Shown here in pieces: positions 16,207-25,517 of a stretch of DNA of 59,041 nucleotides. Both the position numbers and the translations under genes were made by a program. The first letter of the stretch is position 1. Every line of letters begins with the position of its first letter. The notes below the pieces were generated by a model. It saw only the letters and a program-made list of their open reading frames with translations. It was not told the origin of the DNA and searched no databases. The stretch is from Gammaproteobacteria bacterium (GTDB lineage Bacteria; Pseudomonadota; Gammaproteobacteria; SG8-11), in assembly GCA_024641505.1 (NCBI GenBank), contig JAHECY010000014.1, positions 1-59,041 on the forward strand. The letters run 5' to 3'.

Positions 16207-18471
16207 TCAAGATGTCAGCGCCATGAACAACTGCGGAAGTTTTTCCGGCAGGCGTTCAATCTTGTCGATCACCATGTACTGCTTGCCGAAGATGTCCGCC
16301 ACATAGGCGTCGGCCTGGGGGTCGAGATTGATGCAATAGGTATAGATGGCCTGCTGATCCAACTCCTGCACCGCCTTGTGGGCATCCTCGATAAGCGTGC
16401 GCGGATCGCTGGCATCAATGTCCGAGGGTTCACCATCGGTGAGCACCAGCAGCAATTTTTTATCCGCTTTGCGATTACCCAGATAATGGGCGGCATGACG
16501 CAGGGCGGCACCCATACGCGTGGAGTAACCCGCTTCCATGGCGGCAAGCCGCGATTTTACCTCGTCATTCCAGTGTTCGCTGTATCCCTTGATATGCTGA
16601 TAGCGCACTTCATGGCGGCCATTAGACGAAAAACCGGCGATGGCGAAAGCATCCCCCAGCTGTTCGATGGCCCAGGCGAGCAAGGCTACGGCTTCCTGGC
16701 TGAGCTCGAGAATGCTCTGGCTGCAACCTTCCGGGACCTCGCTCAATGATGCCGACAAATCAAGCAGCAGCATCACGGCGATGTCCCGACCATCGTGGCG
16801 ATGGCTCATATTGATGCGCGGGTCGGGCCGGGCGCCGCTTTTGTAATCTATAAGCGAGCGAATCGCCACATCCAGGTCAAGTTCGCTGCCTTCCTCTTGA
16901 TAGCGCACGCGCACATACCGTTGAGGCTTTAACAGGTCCAGCAGCCGTTTGAGTTGCTTCGCCAAACGGCTGTGCTTGGCCAGCAGTTTGTCAATGACAG
17001 CGGCATCCCCGGGCGGATGCAGGCTTTCGTACAGACTCACCCAGTCCGGCAGATAAGTCTGGGAGTGATAATCCCATTCGGGATAGTGACGCGGCGGTAA
17101 CCCTTGCGGGTGCTCCTCGTCCAGCATTTCCTGTTTGTCGTGTTCATCGAAGGACTCTTCCTCATCGCCCATTTCGATGAATTTCCATAAATGCCGGTTG
17201 TCGTCCCGGTAATCCACTTCGGTGTCGGTAAAATGCACCCTGGGCAGTTGATCCGATTGTACGCGCGTGCACGCCGCGAAGCTGATGGCTAACTCCGCGA
17301 TCTCAGCGGTGCTGCCCGGACCCTGAGCCAGAAGCTCATGAAAGCGCTGCACAAATTCCAGTAGCACCGGATTCCGGTAACCGTGATCGGCATTCAGCAG
17401 CGCATAGGAGAGCGTGGTGAGTCGATGGCGAATACAGGATTCGGTGGCGGTATCGCAGGCGTCTTCCCGCGGCACCGGGTGCAAGGCGATGAACAAGCGC
17501 CGCAGCCCGGGGTATTGCCGTGCCGCCAGATTTTCCACCCGGCAGTCCTCGAAGGTTTCGATGGTAAGCCGTTGAAACGGGCTGAAGTTATCGGCGATAA
17601 TGCCGGTACTCCAGCGCCGGTGGGCGCTCATGTGCGCGAGCACGGCGCGGTAACGATCGATGCCCGGAATACCCTGACGATCATCATAGACATCGGGCAC
17701 GCGCATGCCCAGGTGATCATAGTAGGGCACCGGTTTGCGCACCTGGTCAAAGGCATGGGAATACGGCACCAGGTGGTCCCGATCCAACCACAGCGCCTGC
17801 AAATATAAATCCAGTTGGCGCTCGCAATCCATGAACAAAGTACCGTGCCGCTCCCGTTGCAGGATAGCCCGACTGTCCGCCGATTGCAGGCTGAAATAAT
17901 CCTGTTGCCGTTCCGGGTGGTTACTGTAGTGGCGCACCCCGTAATCAATCCAGTTCTTGAGGCCCGCGAGCGATAACTGGCTTAACAATGCCGGCATCTG
18001 TTGCAGCAACACCGGCAGTCCGGGACTCGGGATGGTGCTGTGAAATCCGTGGATGGAACTGGTGGTGCGTTCCATCATATCCAGGATCACCTTGATATAG
18101 CTTTCCAGGGACTGCGCGCTGCCCAGGCGGCGGCCGGCTTGGGCTATGGTCTGCAAAAATGGCGGAATCGCCTTGCCGTTGGGCGATCGCGACAGCTTCC
18201 ACACGGTTTGCGACACCAGGCTGAGGGTGGACTCCCCGAGCTTCGCCGCCACCTGGGGCATCTCCTCCAGATACACCAGCACCGGTTCGAAACCGCGACC
18301 GATCATGCAAATCAGGGACGCGCCTTCCAGGTAATCCTTGACACCGGTAGCTGATAACACCGCCAGCGCTTCCTGCATGCAGTCATCGAATACTTGATCC
18401 AACTGGCCGAAGCTGCACTTCAATTGATCACGATAGAGTTGCAGATCAGGATTACTTGGTGGTTTTTGCAT
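16207..18471 (-). CDS. cbbO: RuBisCO activase adaptor CbbO (VWA domain)
   Basis: A 754-residue CbbO-type protein, related to NorD. The large N-terminal domain of about 500 residues is family-specific. An acidic linker (EMGDEEESFDEHDKQE) leads into a C-terminal von Willebrand A domain whose MIDAS motif DLSAS lies near residue 568. In characterised systems CbbO forms a complex with the AAA+ ATPase CbbQ; its VWA domain contacts RuBisCO so that inhibitory sugar phosphates are released. The ATG at 18471 has GAGC 8 bases upstream; an in-frame GTG at 18507 is possible. It is the last gene of the cbbM-cbbQ-cbbO set and is separated from cbbQ by a palindromic repeat. Confidence 0.92.
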   Translation of the reverse strand: MQKPPSNPDLQLYRDQLKCSFGQLDQVFDDCMQEALAVLSATGVKDYLEGASLICMIGRGFEPVLVYLEEMPQVAAKLGESTLSLVSQTVWKLSRSPNGKAIPPFLQTIAQAGRRLGSAQSLESYIKVILDMMERTTSSIHGFHSTIPSPGLPVLLQQMPALLSQLSLAGLKNWIDYGVRHYSNHPERQQDYFSLQSADSRAILQRERHGTLFMDCERQLDLYLQALWLDRDHLVPYSHAFDQVRKPVPYYDHLGMRVPDVYDDRQGIPGIDRYRAVLAHMSAHRRWSTGIIADNFSPFQRLTIETFEDCRVENLAARQYPGLRRLFIALHPVPREDACDTATESCIRHRLTTLSYALLNADHGYRNPVLLEFVQRFHELLAQGPGSTAEIAELAISFAACTRVQSDQLPRVHFTDTEVDYRDDNRHLWKFIEMGDEEESFDEHDKQEMLDEEHPQGLPPRHYPEWDYHSQTYLPDWVSLYESLHPPGDAAVIDKLLAKHSRLAKQLKRLLDLLKPQRYVRVRYQEEGSELDLDVAIRSLIDYKSGARPDPRINMSHRHDGRDIAVMLLLDLSASLSEVPEGCSQSILELSQEAVALLAWAIEQLGDAFAIAGFSSNGRHEVRYQHIKGYSEHWNDEVKSRLAAMEAGYSTRMGAALRHAAHYLGNRKADKKLLLVLTDGEPSDIDASDPRTLIEDAHKAVQELDQQAIYTYCINLDPQADAYVADIFGKQYMVIDKIERLPEKLPQLFMALTS

Positions 18472-18507
18472 TGGCTTAAGCTCGGTTATTTCATGGATAA
18501 AAAACAC

Positions 18508-18779
18508 GGTGCGTCATACGCACCCTACGCTCCGGCTGCTCTTTGGTTGATGCACAGAGGAACGTGACGCACCACACTCCCGCCTGTGGAGTCGGTGGGG
18601 GTGGCGTTGCCAGGACGTCAAGCGCCAGGGATGGCGCTTGCGAGCCCCCAGGGATGGGTTCACGGCGTTCCTGGCAATGGCACCTCCACCGGCACGTAAG
18701 CTGGCGGGATTTCCGGAACGGAGTCACCTATTAAAGGTTCTTCGTTCTTGTTGTCAAAAGCCGGTGCATCATTCGCACC
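18508..18779. repeat. Composite palindromic (REP-like) element between cbbQ and cbbO
   Basis: The region is bounded by two near-copies of one motif: GGTGCGT-CAT-ACGCACC (18508-18524, a perfect 7-bp palindrome) and GGTGCATCATTCGCACC (18763-18779, two changes). Between them lies a large imperfect palindrome (about 18601-18686) whose arms contain TTGCCAGGA and TCCTGGCAA. Nested in it is a perfect inner hairpin AAGCGCCA-GGGA-TGGCGCTT. No reading frame of interest is present. The organisation resembles dispersed REP/BIME or non-autonomous palindromic elements. It splits an otherwise standard operon. Confidence 0.6.
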
Positions 18780-18821
18780 CTGCATCACACAGCGCATCCA
18801 CGCGAACTGCTCTGCATTCAA

Positions 18822-19628
18822 TCAAAACACCGAATCGATGGCGTGGTACAGGGTGCCACGGATATCACCGTCATCGGTAATCGGATCCACCAGGGCCATG
18901 CGGCAGGCGGACTGGGCGGCGATGCCTTTTTGCATCAAGGTTGCCGCGTACACCAGCAGACGGGTGGAAACCCCCTCATCCAGGCCATGGCCCTTGAGAT
19001 TCCGGGCCGCGCCGCCGATCTGCACCAACTTGGCGGCGATGCCGGCATCGATACCGGTTTCCCGGGCAAGGATGCCGGTTTCCACGTCGACATCGGCATA
19101 ATCGAAATTCAAGGCAACGAAGCGCTGCTTGGTGGACTGCTTCAGGTCCTTCATCAGACTCTGGTAACCGGGATTGTAGGAAATCACCAGTTGAAAATCC
19201 GCGTGGGCGTCAATGAGTTCGCCTTTCTTGTCCAGCGGCAAGGTGCGCCGGTGATCGGTCAAGGGATGGATCACCACTGTGGTATCCTGGCGTGCTTCCA
19301 CGATTTCATCCAGGTAGCATATCGCTCCCAGGCGTGCGGCCACGGTGAGCGGCCCGTCCAACCAGCGCGTACCGCCGGCATCCAGTAAATACCGGCCCAC
19401 CAGATCCGAAGCGGTCATGTCTTCGTTGCAGGCCACGGTTATCAGCGGCTTGCCCAACTTCCAGGCCATATATTCGATGAAGCGTGATTTCCCACAACCG
19501 GTGGGACCTTTGATCATGACCGGCAGGCGTGCCTGATACGCCGCCTCATAGAACGCGACTTCCTGATGTTGCGATTGATAGTAGGGTTCTTTACGAATTT
19601 TATATTGCTCGATGCTGGTATCGTTCAT
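18822..19628 (-). CDS. cbbQ: RuBisCO activase ATPase CbbQ (MoxR-type AAA+)
   Basis: A 268-residue AAA+ protein of the MoxR/CbbQ family. Walker A is GPTGCGKS (residues 41-48) and Walker B is ICYLDEI (about 105). Downstream are the sensor region FQLVISYNPGYQ and the CbbQ signature around STKQRFVALNFDY. CbbQ hexamers hydrolyse ATP and, with CbbO, remodel RuBisCO to remove tight-binding inhibitors. The ATG at 19628 follows AGG by 8 bases; a GTG lies immediately before it. It lies 90 bases downstream of cbbM, across a strong terminator, so its expression should be lower than that of cbbM. Confidence 0.95.
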   Translation of the reverse strand: MNDTSIEQYKIRKEPYYQSQHQEVAFYEAAYQARLPVMIKGPTGCGKSRFIEYMAWKLGKPLITVACNEDMTASDLVGRYLLDAGGTRWLDGPLTVAARLGAICYLDEIVEARQDTTVVIHPLTDHRRTLPLDKKGELIDAHADFQLVISYNPGYQSLMKDLKQSTKQRFVALNFDYADVDVETGILARETGIDAGIAAKLVQIGGAARNLKGHGLDEGVSTRLLVYAATLMQKGIAAQSACRMALVDPITDDGDIRGTLYHAIDSVF

Positions 19629-19660
19629 CACTGACCTGTCGAGTTTTAAATGAGTTAGAG

Positions 19661-19690
19661 AAAAAAGCCCCCGCTGTCAGGCAGGGGCTT
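19661..19690 (-). terminator. Rho-independent terminator after cbbM
   Basis: Read on the minus strand, AAGCCCC-TGCC...GGGGGCTTTTTT forms a GC-rich stem followed immediately by six T. It lies between the cbbM stop codon and the cbbQ start. Partial read-through would give high RuBisCO and low activase from a single promoter. Confidence 0.85.
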
Positions 19691-19717
19691 CTTGTTACCG
19701 CTTACTGAACATGCGAA

Positions 19718-21103
19718 TTACTTGTGCACGCCCAGTTTTTCACGCCAGCCGGGGTACAGCTTGTCGGCATCACCCGGGAAGGATTCGAAAGCCCGGGCGA
19801 ATTCCTTGTGCTCCTTAGCGAATTGGATGGGATCGGCGCCCGCTTTCCAGCACTCGTAGGCCTGACGCAGGGAAATGGCGCCCGCTGCCGGACTGTCGAT
19901 GTGGCCGTAAGCGCCGCCACCGGCGGTGTTGATGACATTGCCGTGGCCCAGGTTTTCAAAGAAGCCGGGAAGACGCAGCGCGTTCATGCCACCGGAGATG
20001 ATCGGGGTGGTAGGCTTCATGCCGTACCATTCCTGATGGTAGAAAGGACCGTCGGCACTATCACGTTCGATCATGTAGGCGATGTTGCGGTCATCGGCTT
20101 CACCTTCCATCTTGCCATAGCCCATGGTACCCACATGAATACCGGATGCGCCTTGCAGGCGGGACATCTTCGCCAGTACAAAGGCGGTGTAGCCACGCTT
20201 GGCGGACGGCGAGGTCACGGCGCCGTGGCCGGCGCGATGATAATGCAGGTACTGATTGGCGAAATGACGGCGCGCCAGGGTCACCATGCCGGGACCGCCC
20301 ACATATCCGTCCACCAGGAAGGCGACATGGCTGGCGAACTCGCCAAAAGTGTCCAAAATATATTCGCCGCGGGCGATCATTTCAAAGGGATCATCGGCGG
20401 TTATATTGGCGGAGAACAGTTTGGCTTCGCCGGTTTCGTCCTGGGCACGGCGCATGGCGTCGGCCACCAGGGGAATGACCTTCTTCATCGGCGCGAACAC
20501 TTGGTTACCCTGGGGCTCGTCATTCTTGATGAAGTCGCCACCGAGCCAGAACTGGTACGCCGCGTGGGCGAAGGGTTCCGGACGCAGGCCGAGCTTGGGC
20601 TTGATGATAGTACCCGCGACGTAACCGCCATCGACGATCGGACGGCCCAGAATACGCCACATGTCGCTGATATCCTTGGAAGGACCGTCGAACAATTGCA
20701 GATACTTGGGTGGCACGTAAAAGTCCCACATTTTGGCGTATTCGATATCGCCCATGCCCTGGTTGTTGCCAATGGCCAGGGTCAGAAAGGAAACGATCAT
20801 GGCGCGACCGTCGGTGATGTTGCGGTCGAACAGATCCACCGGATAGGCGATCTTCATGATTTCTTTGGCTTCGTTGATCTCGTAGACCAGCGCATCCACA
20901 CCTTTAGTGAAGTCGTCGGTGGTGCAAACCTCAACGTTCGTGCCAGTGGAAGATTCCGCGGCGAAATGGGCCGCTGCTTCCAGATAACCATGGCCAGCTT
21001 TGGGTTTCATAATATAAGCCACCAGCACATGGTTGCCTCCGGCGATTAACGCATCTTCTTTGAGGCTGAGATCGGCATAGCGGTTGGTTTGGTCTAAAGC
21101 CAT
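19718..21103 (-). CDS. cbbM: Ribulose-1,5-bisphosphate carboxylase/oxygenase, form II
   Basis: A 461-residue form II RuBisCO large subunit, the CO2-fixing enzyme of the Calvin cycle; form II works without small subunits. The start at 21103 ([12 protein letters not shown]) has AGGAGAG upstream and matches form II N-termini. Catalytic residues are visible: K168 in IIKPKLG and the carbamylated K193 followed by D195 and E196 in FIKNDEPQG. These correspond to K166, K191, D193 and E194 of the Rhodospirillum enzyme. Length and motifs are normal. Form II enzymes have low CO2/O2 specificity and suit CO2-rich, low-oxygen settings. cbbQ and cbbO follow. No small-subunit gene and no cbbR are seen in the window. 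Confidence 0.98.
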   Translation of the reverse strand: MALDQTNRYADLSLKEDALIAGGNHVLVAYIMKPKAGHGYLEAAAHFAAESSTGTNVEVCTTDDFTKGVDALVYEINEAKEIMKIAYPVDLFDRNITDGRAMIVSFLTLAIGNNQGMGDIEYAKMWDFYVPPKYLQLFDGPSKDISDMWRILGRPIVDGGYVAGTIIKPKLGLRPEPFAHAAYQFWLGGDFIKNDEPQGNQVFAPMKKVIPLVADAMRRAQDETGEAKLFSANITADDPFEMIARGEYILDTFGEFASHVAFLVDGYVGGPGMVTLARRHFANQYLHYHRAGHGAVTSPSAKRGYTAFVLAKMSRLQGASGIHVGTMGYGKMEGEADDRNIAYMIERDSADGPFYHQEWYGMKPTTPIISGGMNALRLPGFFENLGHGNVINTAGGGAYGHIDSPAAGAISLRQAYECWKAGADPIQFAKEHKEFARAFESFPGDADKLYPGWREKLGVHK

Positions 21104-21553
21104 AAATACTCTCCTAGGATTCACCTAATTAAAATAAAACTTTATATAAACAACGATTAATAGTTTTCTATAGATCAATAACTTAGTAAAACCATCAACA
21201 TTTACCATTAAATAAGTATGGGCACTATACGGAAGAATTCTCATAATTTGAACCAAAAATAACTAATTATTACTATAAGTAAATTCTTATGAATGGTCGG
21301 TGGTATACCACGCCCGATGTCTGCCAGGCACCTCTCTGATGAAAACTCACCGCAAAATAGTGGTGACCACCACGTGCTTGGGACGCATCTCCGTGCCCAT
21401 GGTAATGGTTACCGAATAGAGGGCCAGTCTGGAGAGCAGAGTATCAAGGCCTTGAAAGTGCCAGTTCTATCCGAGGCATTTTTTACGCGGAGACGCTCAC
21501 GCTGAGGATCCGGATATGTGTATCATCATTCGATTCTATTGACGGAGGAAACC
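21104..21553. other. AT-rich divergent region between cbbM and aspA
   Basis: A 450-base non-coding region carrying the control signals for cbbM (minus) and aspA (plus). The half nearer cbbM is strongly AT-rich. An inverted repeat AATAA-N4-TTATT occurs around 21257-21270, the type of site LysR-family regulators such as CbbR can use, but it is too short and AT-rich to be convincing. No LysR gene lies in this gap. Confidence 0.4.
21224..21252 (-). promoter_or_regulatory. Candidate sigma-70 promoter of cbbM
   Basis: On the minus strand, TTCAAA (21247-21252) is followed after 17 bases by TATAGT (21224-21229). This predicts a leader of roughly 115 bases before the cbbM start. The spacing is ideal; the -35 matches the consensus at four of six positions. 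Confidence 0.35.
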
Positions 21554-22960
21554 ATGTCTACGAGGATAGAAAAGGATTTCCTCGGTACCAGGGAGATCCC
21601 TGTTGACGCCTATTACGGCGTGCACACCGCGCGCGCCATGGATAATTTTACGGTGTCGGGCGTTCACATCAGTCATTTCCCCCGCTTTATCATGGCACTG
21701 GCGATAGTGAAGAAGGCGTCGGTGGCTGCTAATTTGGAATTTCGGCTGTTACCGGAGGAAAAAGCCCGCGCTATCGATCAAGCCTGTGATGAAATCATCG
21801 ATGGCAAACTGCACGAACACTTTGTCGTCGACCTGATTCAGGGTGGCGCCGGCACTTCGACGAACATGAACGCCAACGAAGTCATCGCCAATCGTGCCCT
21901 TGAAATCCTCGGCCACGCAAAAGGCAATTACACACACCTGCACCCGAATGACCATGTCAATCTGTCGCAATCGACCAACGATGTTTATCCCACGGCTTTT
22001 CGTATCGGTCTATTGCTGAGTCATGCGGGAGTATTGGAGGCGTTGGAACACTTGATCGGTTGTTTTGAAGAGCGTGCGCGATTCTTCCGGGCAATTTATA
22101 AAATTGGCCGCACCCAATTACAGGATGCGGTACCCATGACGCTTGGCCAGGAATTTCAGGCCTTTGCCGATACATTGCGAGAAGAAACCCAACGCTTTCG
22201 CGACTTGGAAAATCTGCTGGGCGAAGTAGGATTGGGCGGCACGGCCATCGGTACCGGCGTCAATACGCCCAAAGGTTATGCCAGCGTGGTATGCCGGCAC
22301 CTGGCGGCCATTAGCGGCTTCTCGGTAACAACCGCCTCCAATCCCATCGAAGCCACCTCTGATACCGGCGTCTATCTCGCTTGGTCAAGCGTGTTGCGTC
22401 GTACCGCCACCAAGCTGTCGAAGATCTGCAATGACTTGCGTCTGCTGGCATCAGGCCCGCGCGCCGGATTGGGCGAAATTCGATTGCCACCGGTGCAGGC
22501 GGGTTCGTCCATTATGCCGGGCAAAGTTAATCCGGTGATTCCGGAAATGGTCAACCAGGTCGCTTATCAGGTCATGGGTAACGACTTAACGGTGATGCTT
22601 GCCTGTGAGGGCGGGCAGTTGCAGTTGAACGCGTTCGAACCTGTGATGGTGGCCAATCTTTTCCAGTCCATCGATATCATGAAGCGCGCTATGCGCATCC
22701 TTGGCGATCGTTGCGTTATCGGCATTACGGCAAATATCGATCAATGCCAAAAGAATTTGGACGCCAGCATTACGCTTGTTACCCTGCTGAATCCGCAACT
22801 GGGTTATGAAGTCTCGTCGGAGCTGGCGGTGGAGGCGCTCGCTTCCAACCGCACCATCCGAGATTTGGTGCTGGAGCGGGAACTGATGACCGGTGATGTC
22901 TACGATGCGCTGGTGAAGGATTCGGCCGCACTTGAAGATGTACGTGAGTGGCAACGGTAA
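21554..22960 (+). CDS. aspA: Aspartate ammonia-lyase
   Basis: A 468-residue member of the fumarase/aspartase superfamily. The ATG at 21554 has a strong GGAGG RBS (GACGGAGGAAACC). AspA-type signatures are present: GGAGTSTNMNANEVIANRA, the His-containing HPNDHVNLSQSTND, and the SS-loop motif GSSIMPGKVNPVIPEM; PVIPEM rather than PTQCE favours aspartase over fumarase C. It reversibly deaminates L-aspartate to fumarate and ammonia in the cytoplasm. It is divergent from cbbM and is followed at once by a decayed gene. Confidence 0.92.
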   Translation: MSTRIEKDFLGTREIPVDAYYGVHTARAMDNFTVSGVHISHFPRFIMALAIVKKASVAANLEFRLLPEEKARAIDQACDEIIDGKLHEHFVVDLIQGGAGTSTNMNANEVIANRALEILGHAKGNYTHLHPNDHVNLSQSTNDVYPTAFRIGLLLSHAGVLEALEHLIGCFEERARFFRAIYKIGRTQLQDAVPMTLGQEFQAFADTLREETQRFRDLENLLGEVGLGGTAIGTGVNTPKGYASVVCRHLAAISGFSVTTASNPIEATSDTGVYLAWSSVLRRTATKLSKICNDLRLLASGPRAGLGEIRLPPVQAGSSIMPGKVNPVIPEMVNQVAYQVMGNDLTVMLACEGGQLQLNAFEPVMVANLFQSIDIMKRAMRILGDRCVIGITANIDQCQKNLDASITLVTLLNPQLGYEVSSELAVEALASNRTIRDLVLERELMTGDVYDALVKDSAALEDVREWQR

Positions 22961-23200
22961 AAGCGTTTACGCTGTCGAATGGGCCCGCTGTGAGGTCGAC
23001 GCCCCCTATCCCGAGCTGGTTAAACGGTTCCGCATGTAGCATTTGAAGTGGAGGAGCTGCAGGCGGCAATCATCGGCAAGCAGGTGACTATCGCGCCCAA
23101 TAACCCCAGTCCTGGCGTGTGGGTGGCATTTATCGAGGATCATGGCGCACCGATCGAGTTTCTGCAAATAGATCGCACCATCGCCGAGCCGGGAATCTAG
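22961..23200 (+). pseudogene. Frameshifted C-terminal remnant of a VOC-family protein
   Basis: Directly after aspA, one frame reads VEWARCEVDAPYPELVKRF and ends at a TAG near 23039. The next frame continues from about 23030 as PHVAFEVEELQAAIIGKQV, then PSPGVWVAFIEDHGAPIEFL, ending at TAG 23198-23200. Joined by a single-base shift these make a coherent C-terminal half of a vicinal oxygen chelate (glyoxalase-like) protein, with the metal-ligand-like Glu in PIEFLQ. The N-terminal half is missing. Both truncation and frameshift point to a dead gene. Confidence 0.7.
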
Positions 23201-23462
23201 ACCGCGCCAGGGACGCCAGGCTCGTCACGCCGGCATGACGTGACAGATCAAATCGGCAACGATATCCATATAATGAATTCGGGGTCGGGGTCGGGAGCCA
23301 GTAGCGAGTTCCCACTGCTCTCCAATTTCGCAAAATATGACGCTGCACCAATGGGATATTGAACACCTTCCGGCGGCCAATCGTGGTCGAACCGAATTTA
23401 CAAATTTACACGCCGGTTTGAGTTGGGTTAACCTGCGTTATCTTCGTGTGCGGTGTTTTATC
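23201..23462. other. Intergenic region downstream of the VOC remnant
   Basis: About 260 bases with no supported gene. An inverted repeat GTCACG-N9-CGTGAC lies near 23225-23250. Codons upstream of 23463 stay open in the frame of the next gene but lack coding character. Confidence 0.3.
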
Positions 23463-23819
23463 ATGGATAACGGTCGTCTGAAAATTGAAAATTATAAGGG
23501 TGTGATGTACTGCGAAGCCTATCTTGATGCGGAATATACGGTCGACGACATCAAGGTCATGCTTGCGGAAGCACGCGCAAACTTTATTCCTCCGGTGGAT
23601 GTTATTCTGAAAAAGACGGGTTCCTATTCCCTGACTCTCGATGCGCAGCTTTTGCTTGCGCGGCATGTCGCGGAATTCAGGGAATTCGTCTATGTGGTGG
23701 ACAATGTAACAAAGAAATCGAGCGCTGAATACGCCATCGCGACCTATATGAAAGTATACAATACGCGTATTGCCGGCAGCAAAGAAGAAGCTTATGAGTT
23801 GCTGGCCGGAAACAACTGA
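23463..23819 (+). CDS. Small hypothetical protein (possible STAS/SpoIIAA-like fold)
   Basis: A 118-residue soluble protein. The ATG at 23463 (MDNGRLKIENYKG) is preferred because the sequence before it lacks protein character, although the RBS is weak. The alternation of strands and helices (KIENYKGVMYCEAY, EYTVDDIKVMLAEA, VDVILKKTGSYSLT, FREFVYVVDN, KEEAYELL) resembles STAS/SpoIIAA-like proteins, which act as small regulatory or binding modules. I do not recognise a specific family and assign no function. It is convergent with the barrel gene, with 10 bases between stops. Confidence 0.6.
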   Translation: MDNGRLKIENYKGVMYCEAYLDAEYTVDDIKVMLAEARANFIPPVDVILKKTGSYSLTLDAQLLLARHVAEFREFVYVVDNVTKKSSAEYAIATYMKVYNTRIAGSKEEAYELLAGNN

Positions 23820-23829
23820 GGTCGCGGCA

Positions 23830-25089
23830 TTAGAATTCCCAGGGATAGTCAAACCAGAGTGAGGGCTGCACGCCTTCCTGACCGGCGGCGATGTCGGCCC
23901 TGAATACCACGCCGGAAGCGGTTATTACCCGGGCCCCGACACCCGCGACCGAACGGATATCGTCCCACAAGTCCCGATAGCGGTCGGCGATGGTGCCGGC
24001 TTCCAGAAAGAACGCCACTTGGAACGTGGTGCGCACATCTTTGATTACGTAGAAATTAAACGGCGTAAATTCTTCGGTAAGATTCCAGCGAAATTCGGTT
24101 GCCAGAAAACGGGTATGGGCACCGTGGTATCGACCTTCGGGATAGGCCCGTAACCGGTTGAAGCCACCAAGATTGCTGGCGTTACCATAGCGGTTGGCGG
24201 CGATGATATTGTCAATATATTCATCGCAGGCGGCGCGATCAGCGGTGTCGGTAATGGCCGCGCAGTTGAGTCCGAGTTCGTTTTCCAGTGCCGTGCGGTC
24301 GGTTTCGCCTTGCCGTGTGACATGCGCGTCGGACTGCAGATAGTTCAGTGCCCAGGTGCTGCGTTTGCCCATGGGGAAATACGCTGTGGTATTGACATCC
24401 ACCAGGGTGTACTCCGGTCCGCTCCCCCGCTGCGGTGAGCGCCACCCGCTGATATCGACACGCAAGCCGTGTCGCGGGTCCGAAAAGTCATCGGTCAAAT
24501 CAAGACGCCCGCCGAAAATGTTCTGGCCGCCCTTGATCTTGCCGCCATCTTCCGCTTTCGCGATCAGCTTGCCGTCCGCATCGCGGATACTCTTCAAGCG
24601 GGCGCTGACCAGGTAGCGGGCGCCGTAGAATTCCAGGCGCCGCTGAAACAGACTGCCGGTCAGTCGACCGCCGTAGGCATTGATGTCAGCGACTTCGATG
24701 TTGGTGTAATTGTCCGGATCAGAGCGTATGCCGCGTTCATTGTAGCTGGTGAAGCTGCCGCGATTGATGTCGGTGTATCCCAGATCAAAAAACAGATGCT
24801 CTGGAACCAGGTGCACCTCGCTGATACCCAGAGCGCTGCCCCTGATGTCGCCGCCGAGAACTACGGCATAAATATCGGTATAACCGTTGAAGGCGTTCTG
24901 GACCGCGCCAATGGCGGTAACACCGGAACCGATGCCGGGAAGGGAATAAGGCATGGGGAACAGCGCATAACCGGTTTCGGTCTGGAACTGGGATTGGCGG
25001 CGCTCGGGCACCCATTCGTCGGCAGCGCTGGCGATACTCGTGGCCAGGATCAAGGTGATGGCGCCGATCTTGTGCAATAGGTGCAACAA
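23830..25089 (-). CDS. Omp85/BamA-family outer-membrane beta-barrel protein
   Basis: A 419-residue exported protein. The start is TTG at 25089 with AGGAGAT about 5 bases upstream. The signal peptide ends ATSIASA-AD. The rest is a beta-barrel rich in alternating hydrophobic and aromatic residues, ending PSLWFDYPWEF, an aromatic C-terminus suited to BAM insertion. The loop sequence FNRLRAYPEGRY resembles the Omp85 L6 (V/I)RG(F/Y) motif, and FNFYVIKDVRTTFQVAFFLEAG resembles the final barrel strands of surface-antigen proteins. No POTRA domain is seen, as in short Omp85 relatives of the patatin/TamA type. It may be a pore or assembly factor; substrate unknown. Confidence 0.75.
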   Translation of the reverse strand: MLHLLHKIGAITLILATSIASAADEWVPERRQSQFQTETGYALFPMPYSLPGIGSGVTAIGAVQNAFNGYTDIYAVVLGGDIRGSALGISEVHLVPEHLFFDLGYTDINRGSFTSYNERGIRSDPDNYTNIEVADINAYGGRLTGSLFQRRLEFYGARYLVSARLKSIRDADGKLIAKAEDGGKIKGGQNIFGGRLDLTDDFSDPRHGLRVDISGWRSPQRGSGPEYTLVDVNTTAYFPMGKRSTWALNYLQSDAHVTRQGETDRTALENELGLNCAAITDTADRAACDEYIDNIIAANRYGNASNLGGFNRLRAYPEGRYHGAHTRFLATEFRWNLTEEFTPFNFYVIKDVRTTFQVAFFLEAGTIADRYRDLWDDIRSVAGVGARVITASGVVFRADIAAGQEGVQPSLWFDYPWEF

Positions 25090-25517
25090 GTTATCTCCTT
25101 TTGCCGACCATGGGAACTTCCAGGAACACGAACATGCTGACGCGACGATATCAAAGGTCTATCTATCATGCAATTGGTTGTGGCGCCAAGGCGGGGCAGT
25201 GACGTCTTTTACGGCGACGCCGTACCTCGAGAAATGAATCTACAACACTCGTTTTCCAGGTGCCATGGTAAATGTGCAGCCCAGAATGTGATGGGCGGGA
25301 GTGCATTGGCCGTGCTGCCAAAACCGTAAGTGAATTCCGGGATGGATGAAAGTGGCGCATAATTGGAGTAACCTTGGGTGTGAGTCAAACGACAGGGTAT
25401 ACCGTCAGGCGGGGCCAGCGGGAGGGAAGCGGCCCTTGAGGGTGAGGATCTTCCGACCCATTGCCGGGTTAGCCTTTGATGCCTGTCGGACGAAACCTAT
25501 AGTAAGTGGTGACGAAT
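25090..25517. other. Divergent leader region between the barrel and protease genes
   Basis: A 428-base non-coding stretch between two divergent envelope genes. GC-rich, hairpin-prone sequence lies at about 25405-25490 before the protease start. I compared it by eye with cyclic-di-GMP and cobalamin riboswitch consensus cores and found no match. Confidence 0.3.

Noticed and set aside
19724-21049. 441-codon open frame antisense to cbbM
   Set aside because: It lies fully within cbbM on the opposite strand, has no RBS or family features, and arises from strong codon bias in the RuBisCO gene.
25340-25500. Possible riboswitch before the S8 protease
   Set aside because: The GC-rich leader does not match cyclic-di-GMP or cobalamin consensus cores that I can check by eye.
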